Notes under the pieces: generated by a model | Database searches by the model: none | The model's input: only the letters and a program-made list of their open reading frames with translations | Told to the model about the DNA's origin: nothing | Assembly (NCBI GenBank): GCA_017624025.1 | Contig: JAGANY010000053.1 | Coordinates: 1-62,410 of the forward strand | DNA: 62,410 nt | Reading direction: 5' to 3' | Source of the DNA: Ruminiclostridium sp. | Lineage (GTDB): Bacteria > Bacillota > Clostridia > Oscillospirales > Ruminococcaceae | Shown: positions 14,334-22,738 of the stretch, one piece after another | How the letters are laid out: the number at the start of each line of letters is the position of its first letter | How positions within the stretch are numbered: position 1 is the first letter of the stretch | Program-made: the position numbers and the translations under genes

Positions 14334-15845
14334 ATGGCAGACGAAATTTTAGAAGAAGAATTAACCGAGGAAGAGCTTCAGGAAAAGCTCTCCGAACAGC
14401 ATAGAATCCGTCTTGAAAAGCTTTCCGCATTAAAGGAAAGCGGAAAGAATCCCTACGAAATCACAAAGTTCCCTGTTTCTATCTTAGCAAGCGAAATCAG
14501 AGAACGTTTCGAGGAGCTCGAAAACGAAACTGTACAGATTGCAGGCCGTATCACAAGCTGGAGAGATATGGGTAAGGCTAACTTTATCGATATCCGTGAC
14601 GGAAGCGACAGAATGCAGGTTTATGTTAAGATTGACGAAATCGGCGAAGAAAACTTCAAGGAATTCAAGACCTGGGACTTAGGCGACATCGTTGGTATCA
14701 CAGGCTTCGTATTCAAGACAAGAAGAGGCGAAATCTCCGTTCACGCAAAGGAAATTACTCTTCTCTCGAAGTCTCTCCTTCCCCTCCCCGAAAAGTGGCA
14801 CGGCTTAAAGGATAAGGAAGAACGCTACAGAAAGCGTTATCTCGACTTAATCGCTAACCCCGAGGTTAAGAATACCTTCGTAACACGTTCTCTTATTCTC
14901 CGTGAAATAAGAAACTACCTTGATAACCTCGGTTATCTTGAGGTTGATACTCCCGTACTCCATACTCTCGAAATCGGTGCAGCTGCAAGACCCTTCGTAA
15001 CACACCACAATGCTCTCGATATCGATATGTACTTACGTATAGAAACAGAGCTCTACTTAAAGAGACTTATCGTAGGCGGTTTTGACAGAGTTTATGAAGT
15101 TGGCCGTATCTTCAGAAACGAAGGTATGGACGCTACTCATAACCCCGAATTTACTTCCATCGAAATGTACCAGGCTTATACCGACTACTACGGAATGATG
15201 GACTTAATTGAAAATATGTACCGTACAGTTACTCTCAAGATATGCGGTACCGACACAGTAAGCTACCAGGGTAAGGAAATCGCTGTAGGCAAGCCCTGGG
15301 AAAGACTCACTATGATTGAAGCGGTAAAGAAGTATGCAGGCGTTGATTTTGCGGACTGGGCAACAGACGAAGACGCAAGAGCGGCTGCTAAGGCTAAGAA
15401 TGTTGAACTTGAAAAGAAGGATTCAACAAAGGGCGACGTTCTTATCGCATTCTTTGAAGCATTCGTTGAAGATAACCTTATCCAGCCTACAATCATTTAT
15501 GATTACCCTGTAGAAAACTCTCCCCTTGCAAAGAGAAAGCCTTCCGACCCCGCATTTACAGAGCGTTTTGAATACTTTATCAACGGCTGTGAATTCGGTA
15601 ACGCATTCTCCGAGCTTAACGACCCTATCGACCAGCGTGCAAGATTCACAAAGCAGGTTGAAGAAAAGAGAAAGCAGGGTGCTAACGCCGAAATCGACGA
15701 GGACTTCCTTACAGCCCTCGAATACGGCTTACCACCTACAGGCGGTCTCGGTATGGGTCTCGACAGATTCGTTATGCTCCTTACCGACAGTGCTTCTATC
15801 CACGATGTTTTATTGTTCCCCACAATGAAGCCTGAGAAGAAGTGA
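14334..15845 (+). CDS. lysS: Lysine--tRNA ligase (class II)
   Basis: 503 aa. N-terminal OB-fold anticodon-binding domain (~55-165; VQIAGRITSWRDMGKANFIDIRDGSDRMQVYVK) and class II catalytic domain. Motif 1 region around LEVDTPVLHT, motif 2 with VYEVGRIFRNEGMDATHNPEFTSIE, motif 3 in GLPPTGGLGMGLDRFVMLLT. GAAAGGA precedes the ATG. It is the last gene of the run starting at ftsE and ends at a strong terminator. Confidence 0.97.
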   Translation: MADEILEEELTEEELQEKLSEQHRIRLEKLSALKESGKNPYEITKFPVSILASEIRERFEELENETVQIAGRITSWRDMGKANFIDIRDGSDRMQVYVKIDEIGEENFKEFKTWDLGDIVGITGFVFKTRRGEISVHAKEITLLSKSLLPLPEKWHGLKDKEERYRKRYLDLIANPEVKNTFVTRSLILREIRNYLDNLGYLEVDTPVLHTLEIGAAARPFVTHHNALDIDMYLRIETELYLKRLIVGGFDRVYEVGRIFRNEGMDATHNPEFTSIEMYQAYTDYYGMMDLIENMYRTVTLKICGTDTVSYQGKEIAVGKPWERLTMIEAVKKYAGVDFADWATDEDARAAAKAKNVELEKKDSTKGDVLIAFFEAFVEDNLIQPTIIYDYPVENSPLAKRKPSDPAFTERFEYFINGCEFGNAFSELNDPIDQRARFTKQVEEKRKQGANAEIDEDFLTALEYGLPPTGGLGMGLDRFVMLLTDSASIHDVLLFPTMKPEKK

Positions 15846-15860
15846 TTAAAAATAAGACTA

Positions 15861-15890
15861 AGCCCCGCAAAATGCGGGGCTTTCTTTTCG
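15861..15890 (+). terminator. Terminator after lysS
   Basis: AGCCCCGC-AAAAT-GCGGGGCT followed by TTCTTTT. Confidence 0.9.
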
Positions 15891-15926
15891 TGAAAACTCC
15901 GTGAAATAAATATCATCCCCTTTTTC

Positions 15927-15955
15927 TTGACTATAACCTGTTTTTGCGGTATAAT
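15927..15955 (+). promoter_or_regulatory. Promoter of the membrane-anchored protein at 15990
   Basis: TTGACT (15927-15932), 17-base spacer, TATAAT (15950-15955); 35 bases before the start codon. Confidence 0.82.
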
Positions 15956-15989
15956 AAGTAATATATATTTAAAAGAAAGAAGTGTAGAA

Positions 15990-16805
15990 ATGTCTCTCCA
16001 GGATGATAAAAGAGAATTATTGAAGCTTAAGCAAGGGCTTATCGAAGAAAGTGAAGTTATAAAGGAAGAAGAAAAGCCTGAATATGAACCTCTTAAGGGT
16101 AAGAAAAAAATCGAAAACTTTTTCTATCATTATAAATGGCACGTTATCGTAATCACATTCTTTGTTGTTGTTGCGGGATTTTTAATTTATGACGTTGTTG
16201 CAAAGGAAAAAGGAGACGCACGTATCCTTGTTCTTACAAAGGATAATAAAATAGCTGCTGAAATCCAATATAAAACAAAGGAGTTTGAGACAGCCTTTGA
16301 AAAGTACTGCCCTAATTTTGATGATAACGGATATATCCACGTTGATGTTTATAATATCGACCTAAGCGATAATCCCGAATACGATTATATGATGGCTTCC
16401 GCCTCAAAGGCTGCCGGCGAGATACATTTCGGCGAAGCTCAGATGTATATTGTTGACACTCCTGCACTTAAGGAGATAACCGAAGAGAATTACTCTAATC
16501 TTATTAATATTGAGGAGCTTTATCCCGATTGCCCACAGGCCGACGGATATCTTTACAAGATAAAAGACAGCGAGTTTGCTTATATGTGCAACTATGTAGA
16601 AGCCTGCCCCGACGACCTTTATATTGTAGTAAGAAAAATAAACGACCTTACCGCAAATAAGGAAAGGGCAGAAATAGCAAACGAACGTGCTCTTATACTT
16701 CTCGATAATATCATAAACGGTAAATTCGACGGCTGGGAGGATGACCAGGGAAGAATTTACGGCATCTATGACGAGGGCGAAATCGAATTAAAGCCTACTC
16801 TTTAA
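15990..16805 (+). CDS. Membrane-anchored protein of unknown function
   Basis: 271 aa starting MSLQDDKRELLKLKQG after AAAGAAAG. It has a charged cytoplasmic N-terminus (~1-50, rich in E and K), one membrane helix (~52-74, WHVIVITFFVVVAGFLIYDVV), and an extracellular domain (~75-271) rich in Asp, Glu and Tyr with four Cys. I recognise no family. It has its own promoter and its stop overlaps the stop of the convergent gene by 4 bases. Confidence 0.7.
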   Translation: MSLQDDKRELLKLKQGLIEESEVIKEEEKPEYEPLKGKKKIENFFYHYKWHVIVITFFVVVAGFLIYDVVAKEKGDARILVLTKDNKIAAEIQYKTKEFETAFEKYCPNFDDNGYIHVDVYNIDLSDNPEYDYMMASASKAAGEIHFGEAQMYIVDTPALKEITEENYSNLINIEELYPDCPQADGYLYKIKDSEFAYMCNYVEACPDDLYIVVRKINDLTANKERAEIANERALILLDNIINGKFDGWEDDQGRIYGIYDEGEIELKPTL

Positions 16806-17236
16806 AGAAAACGCTTAAGCCCGTCGGCGTACTGTTCCTCACGGCTTAAAAGACGTTCTGCTTTTTTAAGCGTCTCGTCGCTTGCGTTTTTACAATGATT
16901 TACGGTTTCGGCTATATCGATAATACCCATATTTGTACCATTGTACATAAGCTTTGCGAGGTTGTTACGGCTGTCATCGGCAAAGGTTTTCATACTTATG
17001 CCCATATGTGCCATAGCGGTCTCCATTTTCGGAACCTCTTCAACAAGTCCGCCCGAATTCTCGATTTCAGACTTAAGCTCCTTACAGGTGCTTTCGTAAT
17101 GCTTCTGCTGACGGTCGATATAGCTTCTCAGTTCATTATCATCGCATTTTTCCGAAACCTGTTTTATACAGTCTGACGCCATACGGCTGTTCTTATAAAT
17201 ACAGTTTAAAATATCAATATCGTGCTTTTTTAACAT
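16802..17236 (-). CDS. Four-helix-bundle protein (DUF2383/ferritin-like, tentative)
   Basis: 144 aa, almost entirely helical, with a pattern of four amphipathic helices: ILNCIYKNSRMASDCIKQVSEK, ELRSYIDRQQKHYESTCKELKSEI, a third helix around METAMAHMGISMKTFADDS, and MGIIDIAETVNHCKNASDETLKKAERLLSREEQ. This layout resembles DUF2383 and similar ferritin-like bundles, but a metal-binding ExxH set is not evident. It is read convergently with the gene at 15990. AAAGGAGCGG precedes the ATG. The function is unknown. Confidence 0.55.
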   Translation of the reverse strand: MLKKHDIDILNCIYKNSRMASDCIKQVSEKCDDNELRSYIDRQQKHYESTCKELKSEIENSGGLVEEVPKMETAMAHMGISMKTFADDSRNNLAKLMYNGTNMGIIDIAETVNHCKNASDETLKKAERLLSREEQYADGLKRFL

Positions 17237-17289
17237 ACTCTACCGCTCCTTTCGGTTATGGTATAGTTGTTTGCAGAAAGGTAGAAAAT

Positions 17290-17844
17290 ATGCAGAGAGA
17301 TCATATTTTAAAAATATTTCTTAAAGGTTTTGCTTTTGCCCTTTTCGGCAACATACTCAGCGGAATTATGATAATTTCTATTGCACCTATGATTTCAATA
17401 TGGTTTGTATGCTTTGTCGCATTTATTCTTACCGTTTTTATCTATGCCTCTCTTTTATTTACAGCAGGCTGGAAGGACGGTACAAAAGAAAAATCTATGC
17501 TAAAAAACCATCGTGTAGAGTCGGTGCCGAAATACCGCTGGATTGTTTTAGGGCTTATTATCGGCATAATCATATCCGTTCCAAGTATCATTATTCTGTT
17601 TGGTAAGCTCGGCTTAATAAATATAAGCGGTGAATATATGTTTGCCCACTATTTCCTTAACGGTACAGTAAGACCGCTTATAATTCTTTCGGGAATGAAG
17701 GATGCGGAACTTGCCGATTACCCTCTCTGGCTTCCTATAGCTTCAGCATTGTTCTACATCATAATATCTCCCATTGCCGCACATATAGGATATAAATTCG
17801 GTGTTGATGATAAGGTAAAAGAAAACATTATGTTTGAAAAGTGA
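17290..17844 (+). CDS. Four-helix integral membrane protein
   Basis: 184 aa with four hydrophobic segments (~8-30, ~33-58, ~83-105, ~148-170) and short polar loops. I recognise no family. AGAAAGG lies before the ATG. It is followed 7 bases later by a GNAT acetyltransferase gene, so they probably share a transcript. No promoter with good consensus was found in the short gap from the divergent gene at 16802. Confidence 0.65.
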   Translation: MQRDHILKIFLKGFAFALFGNILSGIMIISIAPMISIWFVCFVAFILTVFIYASLLFTAGWKDGTKEKSMLKNHRVESVPKYRWIVLGLIIGIIISVPSIIILFGKLGLINISGEYMFAHYFLNGTVRPLIILSGMKDAELADYPLWLPIASALFYIIISPIAAHIGYKFGVDDKVKENIMFEK

Positions 17845-17851
17845 GACAAGT

Positions 17852-18322
17852 ATGAAAATAAGAAAAGCGGAAATAAAAGACCTCGAAGGAATAAAATCCC
17901 TTCTTTTACAGGTTCTTACAGTTCACCACAACGGACGTCCCGATATTTTTAAAGGTAACTTCCGTAAATATACTGATGAAGAAATAATTGCTATTATCGG
18001 AAATGAAAAAACTCCTGTGCTTATTGCGGCAGACGAAAACGATAAGGTTATGGGATATGCCTTCTGTATATTCCAGCAGCATATTGACAACAATATTCTT
18101 ACCGATATAAAGACCCTTTATATTGATGACCTGTGTGTTGATGAAAATATAAGAGGCAGGCATATCGGCAGCTCTCTTTATAATGCAGTTCTCGATTTCG
18201 CAAGGGAAAACGGCTGTTATAACGTAACGCTCAACGTATGGAGCTGCAACGAAAGTGCCATTAAATTCTACGAAAAAATGGGCCTTGTACCACAGAAGAT
18301 AGGAATGGAAAAAATATTATAA
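17852..18322 (+). CDS. GNAT-family N-acetyltransferase
   Basis: 156 aa from MKIRKAEIKDLEGIKSLL. It has GNAT motif A with the acetyl-CoA-binding loop IRGRHIGSSLYNAVLDFARENG (~107-128) and motif B LNVWSCNESAIKFYEKMGL (~133-151). The substrate is not deducible. The start at 17852 is chosen over an in-frame ATG at 17834 because the latter would overlap the previous gene; the ribosome site is weak either way. It ends at the terminator 18331-18370. Confidence 0.85.
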   Translation: MKIRKAEIKDLEGIKSLLLQVLTVHHNGRPDIFKGNFRKYTDEEIIAIIGNEKTPVLIAADENDKVMGYAFCIFQQHIDNNILTDIKTLYIDDLCVDENIRGRHIGSSLYNAVLDFARENGCYNVTLNVWSCNESAIKFYEKMGLVPQKIGMEKIL

Positions 18323-18330
18323 CAGTTAAT

Positions 18331-18369
18331 AAGGCGGGTGTTTTAACACTCGCCTTAATGCTTTTTTCT
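18331..18369 (+). terminator. Terminator after the GNAT gene
   Basis: AAGGCGGGTG/CACTCGCCTT stem with one G-T pair, then a T run ending in CTTTTTTCTT. Confidence 0.82.
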
Positions 18370-18370
18370 T

Positions 18371-18403
18371 AAAAATAAAACAACCGTCACCCGAAGATGA
18401 CGG
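18371..18403 (-). terminator. Terminator after mscS
   Basis: On the minus strand CCGTCA-N8-TGACGG followed by TTGTTTTATTTTT. It backs onto the plus-strand terminator 18331-18369. Confidence 0.75.
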
Positions 18404-18443
18404 CCGTTTCTGTATTTATCTTTTGTTCTACAAATTATTGCAA

Positions 18444-19343
18444 TTAATTATTCTTAATATGAACATCAAGCTGGCTGTAAGGTACATCGATACCGTCCTT
18501 TACGAACTGACGGCGGATAGCTTCGAGAGAGTCGAAGTAAATTGCCCAGTAATCATCAGCCTTACCCCAGAGACGAACAGTAATACCAAGGCTGCTTGCG
18601 TCCTGTGAAACGAGACGGATAAAGGGAGCCTTGTCGCCTTCGCGGAGTATCATAGCGTTGCCCTCAATAGCCTTGTTGATAGAAGCAATAGCCTTATCGA
18701 GATCTTCGTTATAGGAAATGTTGATGATATGGTCAACACGGCGTGTTTCAGGGTAAGAGAAGTTTACAACTACTGAATTAGCTGCTGTACCGTTAGGAAC
18801 GAAAACTGCCTTGTTATCAACAGTCATAATCTTTGTGTAGAGAATGGAGATTGCTTCAACAACACCCTCTTCTCCGCCGCACTTTATGTAGCTGCCAACC
18901 TTAAAGGGCTTTTCGATAAGAATAAGGAAACCGCCTGCAAGGTTAGAAAGGCTGTTCTGGAGTGCGAGACCGACAGCAACACCTGCTGTAGCTACTACGG
19001 CAATAATGGAATCCATCGGTACACCGAGAGTTGTAAGAGCGATAATTATTACGAGTACGTTAAGTACGATCTTAACGGCAGACTGTGCGAAACGGCTTAT
19101 TGTAAGGTCGAGCTTGGACTTATCCATAGCCTTGCCCATAATCTTAAGTATGATCTTAGAAACGAGCATACCTACGATAAGAATAACGATAGCGATAATG
19201 ATTGTAGGAAGCTTACCTACGAATCCATTCCATACGCCTGTAATCATATCGCCTACACGGTTTACGCTTTCAGTTGCAACCTCAACAACTTCTTCGACAG
19301 TTTCATCTGCTGTGGCAGCATCAAGTAAATTAATATAGTTCAT
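18444..19343 (-). CDS. mscS: Small-conductance mechanosensitive channel (MscS family)
   Basis: 299 aa from MNYINLLDAAT, start set by AGAAAGGA; a longer upstream frame crosses the gdhA terminator and is rejected. Three N-terminal membrane helices (~40-65, ~78-100, ~105-135) are followed by the pore-lining helix with the MscS pattern AVGLALQNSLSNLAGGFLILIEKPF and a cytoplasmic beta/alphabeta domain (~150-290; VGSYIKCGGEEGVVEAISI). It releases solutes on hypo-osmotic shock. It follows gdhA with a terminator between, so it needs read-through or an unseen promoter. Confidence 0.93.
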   Translation of the reverse strand: MNYINLLDAATADETVEEVVEVATESVNRVGDMITGVWNGFVGKLPTIIIAIVILIVGMLVSKIILKIMGKAMDKSKLDLTISRFAQSAVKIVLNVLVIIIALTTLGVPMDSIIAVVATAGVAVGLALQNSLSNLAGGFLILIEKPFKVGSYIKCGGEEGVVEAISILYTKIMTVDNKAVFVPNGTAANSVVVNFSYPETRRVDHIINISYNEDLDKAIASINKAIEGNAMILREGDKAPFIRLVSQDASSLGITVRLWGKADDYWAIYFDSLEAIRRQFVKDGIDVPYSQLDVHIKNN

Positions 19344-19356
19344 TGTAGAATCCTTT

Positions 19357-19425
19357 CTAAAAAAAGTGAAGCAGGGTGCAGTTACAAAGGGACAGTTAAA
19401 ACTGCCCTTGTACTGCTCTCCTGCT
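19357..19425 (-). terminator. Long imperfect hairpin terminator after gdhA
   Basis: The arms 19370-19397 and 19400-19425 pair over most of their length (AGCAGG with CCTGCT at the base, CAGTT with AACTG near the tip) with small bulges. On the minus strand a run of seven T follows. It sits directly upstream of the mscS ribosome site, so it could also control mscS. Confidence 0.7.
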
Positions 19426-19460
19426 CCACACATTAAGTCAATTTTTTATACTGTTATTAA

Positions 19461-20813
19461 TTATACGCAACCCTGAGCCTTCATAGCTTCAGCAACCTTT
19501 AAGAAACCTGCAATGTTTGCACCTGCAACGAGGTCATCGCCGAGGCCGTATGTATTAGCAGCACTTACGGATGCTTCGAAGATGTTCTTCATGATGCTCT
19601 TGAGCTTAGCGTCAACTTCTTCAGCTGTCCAGCTGTATCTCATAGAGTTCTGGGACATTTCGAGACCGGAAACTGCAACACCGCCGGCATTAACAGCCTT
19701 GGAAGGAGCTACGATAACACCCTTGGACTTAAGGAATGCTACTGCTTCGTTTGTTGTAGGCATGTTAGATACTTCTACGTAGTACTTAACGCCGTTAGCA
19801 ACGATCTGTTCAGCTTCTGCCATACCAACTTCGTTCTGTGTAGCACAAGGCATAATGATGTCAGCCTTTGTGCTCCAGGGCTTCTGGCCAGCGAAGAACT
19901 GAACGCCGAACTTATCAGCATAATCCTGTACTCTGTTACGGCAGGAAGCACGCATTTCAAGCATAAAGCCAATCTTTTCGGGTGTGTTGATACCGTCGGG
20001 ATCATATACATAACCGTCAGGACCGGAGATTGTTACAACCTTACCGCCGAGCTCTGTAACCTTAAGAGCAACGCCCCAAGCAACGTTACCGAAGCCGGAG
20101 ATAGCAACTGTCTTGCCCTTGATGTCATCGCCGAAGTGCTTTAACATTTCTACTGTGTAGTAAACTGCACCGTAGCCTGTTGCTTCGGGACGGATAAGAG
20201 AACCGCCGTACTGGATGCCCTTACCTGTAAGAACGCCTGTGAATTCGTTTCTGAGTCTCTTGTACTGACCGAACATATAGCCGATTTCTCTTGCACCTAC
20301 ACCGATGTCACCAGCGGGAACGTCGAGGTCAGCACCAATGTGACGGGAGAGCTCTGTCATAAAGCTCTGGCAGAAACGCATAACTTCTGCGTCAGACTTA
20401 CCCTGGGGGTCGAAGTCGGAACCGCCCTTACCGCCGCCCATAGGAAGGGATGTAAGAGAGTTCTTGAATGTCTGTTCGAAGCCTAAGAACTTGATGATAC
20501 CGCTATATACGTTGGGAGCGAATCTTAAACCGCCCTTGTAAGGACCGATAGCGGAGTTGAACTGTACACGGAAACCTCTGTTTACCTGTGTCTTGCCGTT
20601 GTCATCAACCCACGGAACACGGAATGTGATCTGTCTTTCGGGTTCTACGATTCTTTCGAGAACGCCTGCTTCGATAAAGTCGGGACGCTGTTCAACAACA
20701 GGTTCGATACTTTCTAATACTTCAGTTACAGTCTGAATGAATTCGGGTTCGCCTGCATTTCTTTTCTTAACTCTTTCAAGTAAGTCGTTAAGATACTGGT
20801 TCTTGATTGCCAT
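19461..20813 (-). CDS. gdhA: Glutamate dehydrogenase (NADP type)
   Basis: 450 aa, the usual length of the hexameric small GDH. It reversibly aminates 2-oxoglutarate to glutamate, the main ammonia-assimilation route in many gut Clostridia. The glycine-rich substrate loop with catalytic lysine PMGGGKGGSDFDPQGKSDAEVMRFC (~105-129) and Rossmann motif VAISGFGNVAWG (~230-241) are intact; the NADP preference is assigned by overall similarity. AGGAGG precedes the ATG. It is monocistronic, with its own promoter, a palindrome in the leader and a terminator. Confidence 0.95.
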   Translation of the reverse strand: MAIKNQYLNDLLERVKKRNAGEPEFIQTVTEVLESIEPVVEQRPDFIEAGVLERIVEPERQITFRVPWVDDNGKTQVNRGFRVQFNSAIGPYKGGLRFAPNVYSGIIKFLGFEQTFKNSLTSLPMGGGKGGSDFDPQGKSDAEVMRFCQSFMTELSRHIGADLDVPAGDIGVGAREIGYMFGQYKRLRNEFTGVLTGKGIQYGGSLIRPEATGYGAVYYTVEMLKHFGDDIKGKTVAISGFGNVAWGVALKVTELGGKVVTISGPDGYVYDPDGINTPEKIGFMLEMRASCRNRVQDYADKFGVQFFAGQKPWSTKADIIMPCATQNEVGMAEAEQIVANGVKYYVEVSNMPTTNEAVAFLKSKGVIVAPSKAVNAGGVAVSGLEMSQNSMRYSWTAEEVDAKLKSIMKNIFEASVSAANTYGLGDDLVAGANIAGFLKVAEAMKAQGCV

Positions 20814-20845
20814 TGGAACTTTCCTCCTGAAAAAATAGATTTGAT

Positions 20846-20867
20846 TATGACAGCGGATACTGTCATA
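20846..20867. promoter_or_regulatory. Palindrome in the gdhA leader
   Basis: TATGACAG-N6-CTGTCATA, perfect 8-bp arms, between the gdhA promoter (20885-20913) and its ribosome site. It could be an operator or a leader hairpin; the regulator is unknown. Confidence 0.5.
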
Positions 20868-20884
20868 AATTAATTAACAATGGT

Positions 20885-20913
20885 ATAATAGCATATTTTG
20901 TAGAATTTTGCAA
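20885..20913 (-). promoter_or_regulatory. gdhA promoter
   Basis: Minus strand: TTGCAA (20908-20913), 17-base spacer, TATTAT (20885-20890). Confidence 0.65.
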
Positions 20914-21022
20914 TATGTTTAGTGAAAAAATTTCAAAAAAATTTAAAAAATCCCAAAAGTTCACATATACGATATAGAAATTGGCAGGATTTTATGTAAA
21001 AAATTTCAAAATTGACAAAAAT

Positions 21023-21051
21023 ATATCAAAAACAAGCCCGAAAGGACTTGT
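21023..21051 (-). terminator. Terminator beyond the palindrome array, for the flavoprotein gene
   Basis: Minus strand: ACAAGTCC-TTTC-GGGCTTGT then TTTTTGATATATTTTTG. If used, the whole repeat array 21052-21305 lies in the 3' untranslated RNA of the gene at 21307. Confidence 0.65.
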
Positions 21052-21309
21052 TCAATGAAATTCGCCTTCGGCGAATGAAATATTTGCTTTGCAAATATGA
21101 AATAAGCCTTTGGCTTATGAAATATGCTCCGCATATTGTTGTGTCAGCGTCGCTGACGAATTGAAAGATTAAATGCCTTATTTAAATCATCGGCGAAGCC
21201 GATACCATAACGTGCCGAAGGCACATTTCATATTTGCTTTGCAAACATTTCATCTGCGAAGCAGATTTCACTCGCCTCAGGCGAATTTCACCGAACCGCC
21301 TGTGGTTCA
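21052..21309. repeat. Mirror-symmetric array of short palindromes (copy 2)
   Basis: Left wing: four small palindromes (TTCGCC/GGCGAA, TATTTGC/GCAAATA, TAAGCC/GGCTTA, TATGC/GCATA) separated by ATGAAAT. Core (21135-21210): ATTGTTGTGTC, palindrome GTCAGCG/CGCTGAC, a segment with TTTAAAT, palindrome ATCGGC-GAA-GCCGAT, ACCATAA. Right wing: GTGCC/GGCAC, TTTGC/GCAAA, ATCTGC/GCAGAT, TCGCC/GGCGA, GAACC/GGTTC separated by ATTTCA(T). The linker is inverted on the two sides of the core. The last palindrome overlaps the stop codon of the gene at 21307. Confidence 0.8.
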
Positions 21310-22530
21310 CTGTGCCGCCGCATAGCCTGTAGAAAATGCAATCTGAAGGTTAAAACCGCCTGTAAAGCCTGTTACATCAATAATTTCTCCTGCAAAATAA
21401 AGTCCGCCTACTATTTTCGATTCCATAGTCTTCGGATTAATCTCCTTAACCGAAACACCGCCGTCGGTTATTATCGCTTCGGCTATGGGACGATAGGAAA
21501 CAGGCTTAAGAGAAAAGGCTTTTATCGTTTTTACGAGAGCAAGTCTCTCTTCTCTTGTGACAGAATTACACTGTTTTTCGGGATCTATGCCGCATTTTTT
21601 TAAAAGCGGTTCTATTATCTTTTCGGGCAGAAGCTTTCTTAATGCGTTATCAAGCTGCATATTCTTACGCTCAGCAAAATCACGCTGTACACGTGCGTCA
21701 AGCTGTTCTTCGGATAATGCGGGCTTTAAGTCGATAAAAAGACTGTATCTTCCCTCTGTTATCTCTTCCATTCTTGAGCTTGCACTTAAAACGAGAGGAC
21801 CCGAAACACCGAAATGGGTAAAAATCATCTCTCCTAATTCCTTAAAAATAACCTTGTTCTTTTCATTATCACGTACCGAAAGAACAGAGTTCTTAAGGCT
21901 AAGCCCCATCATCTCGCCACAGTTTTCTTCTGTCTCAATCGGCACAAGAGACGGCTTTAAAGGAGTTATGGTATGCCCTAAGGCACGGGCTATCTTATAT
22001 CCGTCCCCTGTTGAGCCTGTTACGGGGTATGACATTCCGCCTGTTGCAAGAATTACCTTAGGAGAATTAAAAACGCCCTTATCAGTCTTTACGCCTGTTA
22101 CAAAGCCCTCGGACGCATTAACGGCAACAGCCTTTGCCCTTATTATTTCAACGCCCTCTCTTTTCATTCTGAAAAAAAGTGCGTCAACAATATCATAAGC
22201 CTTATCGGAGACAGGAAAAACCCTGTTTCCTCTTTCGGTCTTAAGGGGTACGCCCTCGCCCTCAAAAAAGCTCATAACATCAGCAGGAGAACACATAGAC
22301 AATGCACTATATAAAAATCTCGGATTACGGGGAATATTCTTCATAATTTCGTCGCTGTCACAGTTGTTTGTTACATTACAGCGTCCTTTTCCCGTGATTG
22401 CAAGCTTTCTGCCTACCTTTTCGTTAGGTTCGATTATTGCAGTCTTATAGCCGTTGGCGGCAGAATGGACAGCGGCATACATACCTGCCGCACCTGCACC
22501 GATAACGATACAATCAAAATTCTTTTCCAT
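21307..22530 (-). CDS. HI0933/BaiN-family FAD-dependent oxidoreductase
   Basis: 407 aa. N-terminal dinucleotide-binding motif CIVIGAGAAGMYAAVHSAANG (~6-26), the family signature GRKLAITGKGRCNVTN (~40-55), ATGGMSYPVTGSTGDGYKIA (~160-180) and a C-terminal FAD segment GGLYFAGEIIDVTGFTGGFNLQIAFSTGYAAA. The family (HI0933, YhiN, BaiN) holds flavoproteins of mostly unknown substrate; one member reduces bile-acid intermediates, which cannot be inferred here. It is transcribed alone from 22562-22590. Its stop codon is part of a palindrome of the repeat array. Confidence 0.88.
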   Translation of the reverse strand: MEKNFDCIVIGAGAAGMYAAVHSAANGYKTAIIEPNEKVGRKLAITGKGRCNVTNNCDSDEIMKNIPRNPRFLYSALSMCSPADVMSFFEGEGVPLKTERGNRVFPVSDKAYDIVDALFFRMKREGVEIIRAKAVAVNASEGFVTGVKTDKGVFNSPKVILATGGMSYPVTGSTGDGYKIARALGHTITPLKPSLVPIETEENCGEMMGLSLKNSVLSVRDNEKNKVIFKELGEMIFTHFGVSGPLVLSASSRMEEITEGRYSLFIDLKPALSEEQLDARVQRDFAERKNMQLDNALRKLLPEKIIEPLLKKCGIDPEKQCNSVTREERLALVKTIKAFSLKPVSYRPIAEAIITDGGVSVKEINPKTMESKIVGGLYFAGEIIDVTGFTGGFNLQIAFSTGYAAAQ

Positions 22531-22561
22531 TTTTCACGTTCCTTAATAATAGTATAGCTTT

Positions 22562-22590
22562 ATTTTACCATAAATCCTCCCCTCTATCAA
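22562..22590 (-). promoter_or_regulatory. Promoter of the flavoprotein gene
   Basis: Minus strand: TTGATA (22585-22590), 17-base spacer, TAAAAT (22562-22567). Confidence 0.75.
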
Positions 22591-22650
22591 GCCTTTACAG
22601 GTTAAATTATTCAAAGGCGGTAAAAATTATGCAAGTTTTTTAAAAATCTC

Positions 22651-22679
22651 TTGCATTTTTTTCTTTTGTGTGCTACAAT
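22651..22679 (+). promoter_or_regulatory. Promoter of the RpiR-family regulator
   Basis: TTGCAT (22651-22656), 17-base spacer, TACAAT (22674-22679). Confidence 0.75.
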
Positions 22680-22738
22680 GTGTAGTGCAAAAAAAGGCTG
22701 TGACCTTTTTCTTATTAATTATGTCTCGGAGGATAAAA

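Noticed and set aside
21052-21309. CRISPR or riboswitch tandem
   Set aside because: The repeats are different palindromes with a 7-base linker, not a constant direct repeat with spacers; no cas genes.
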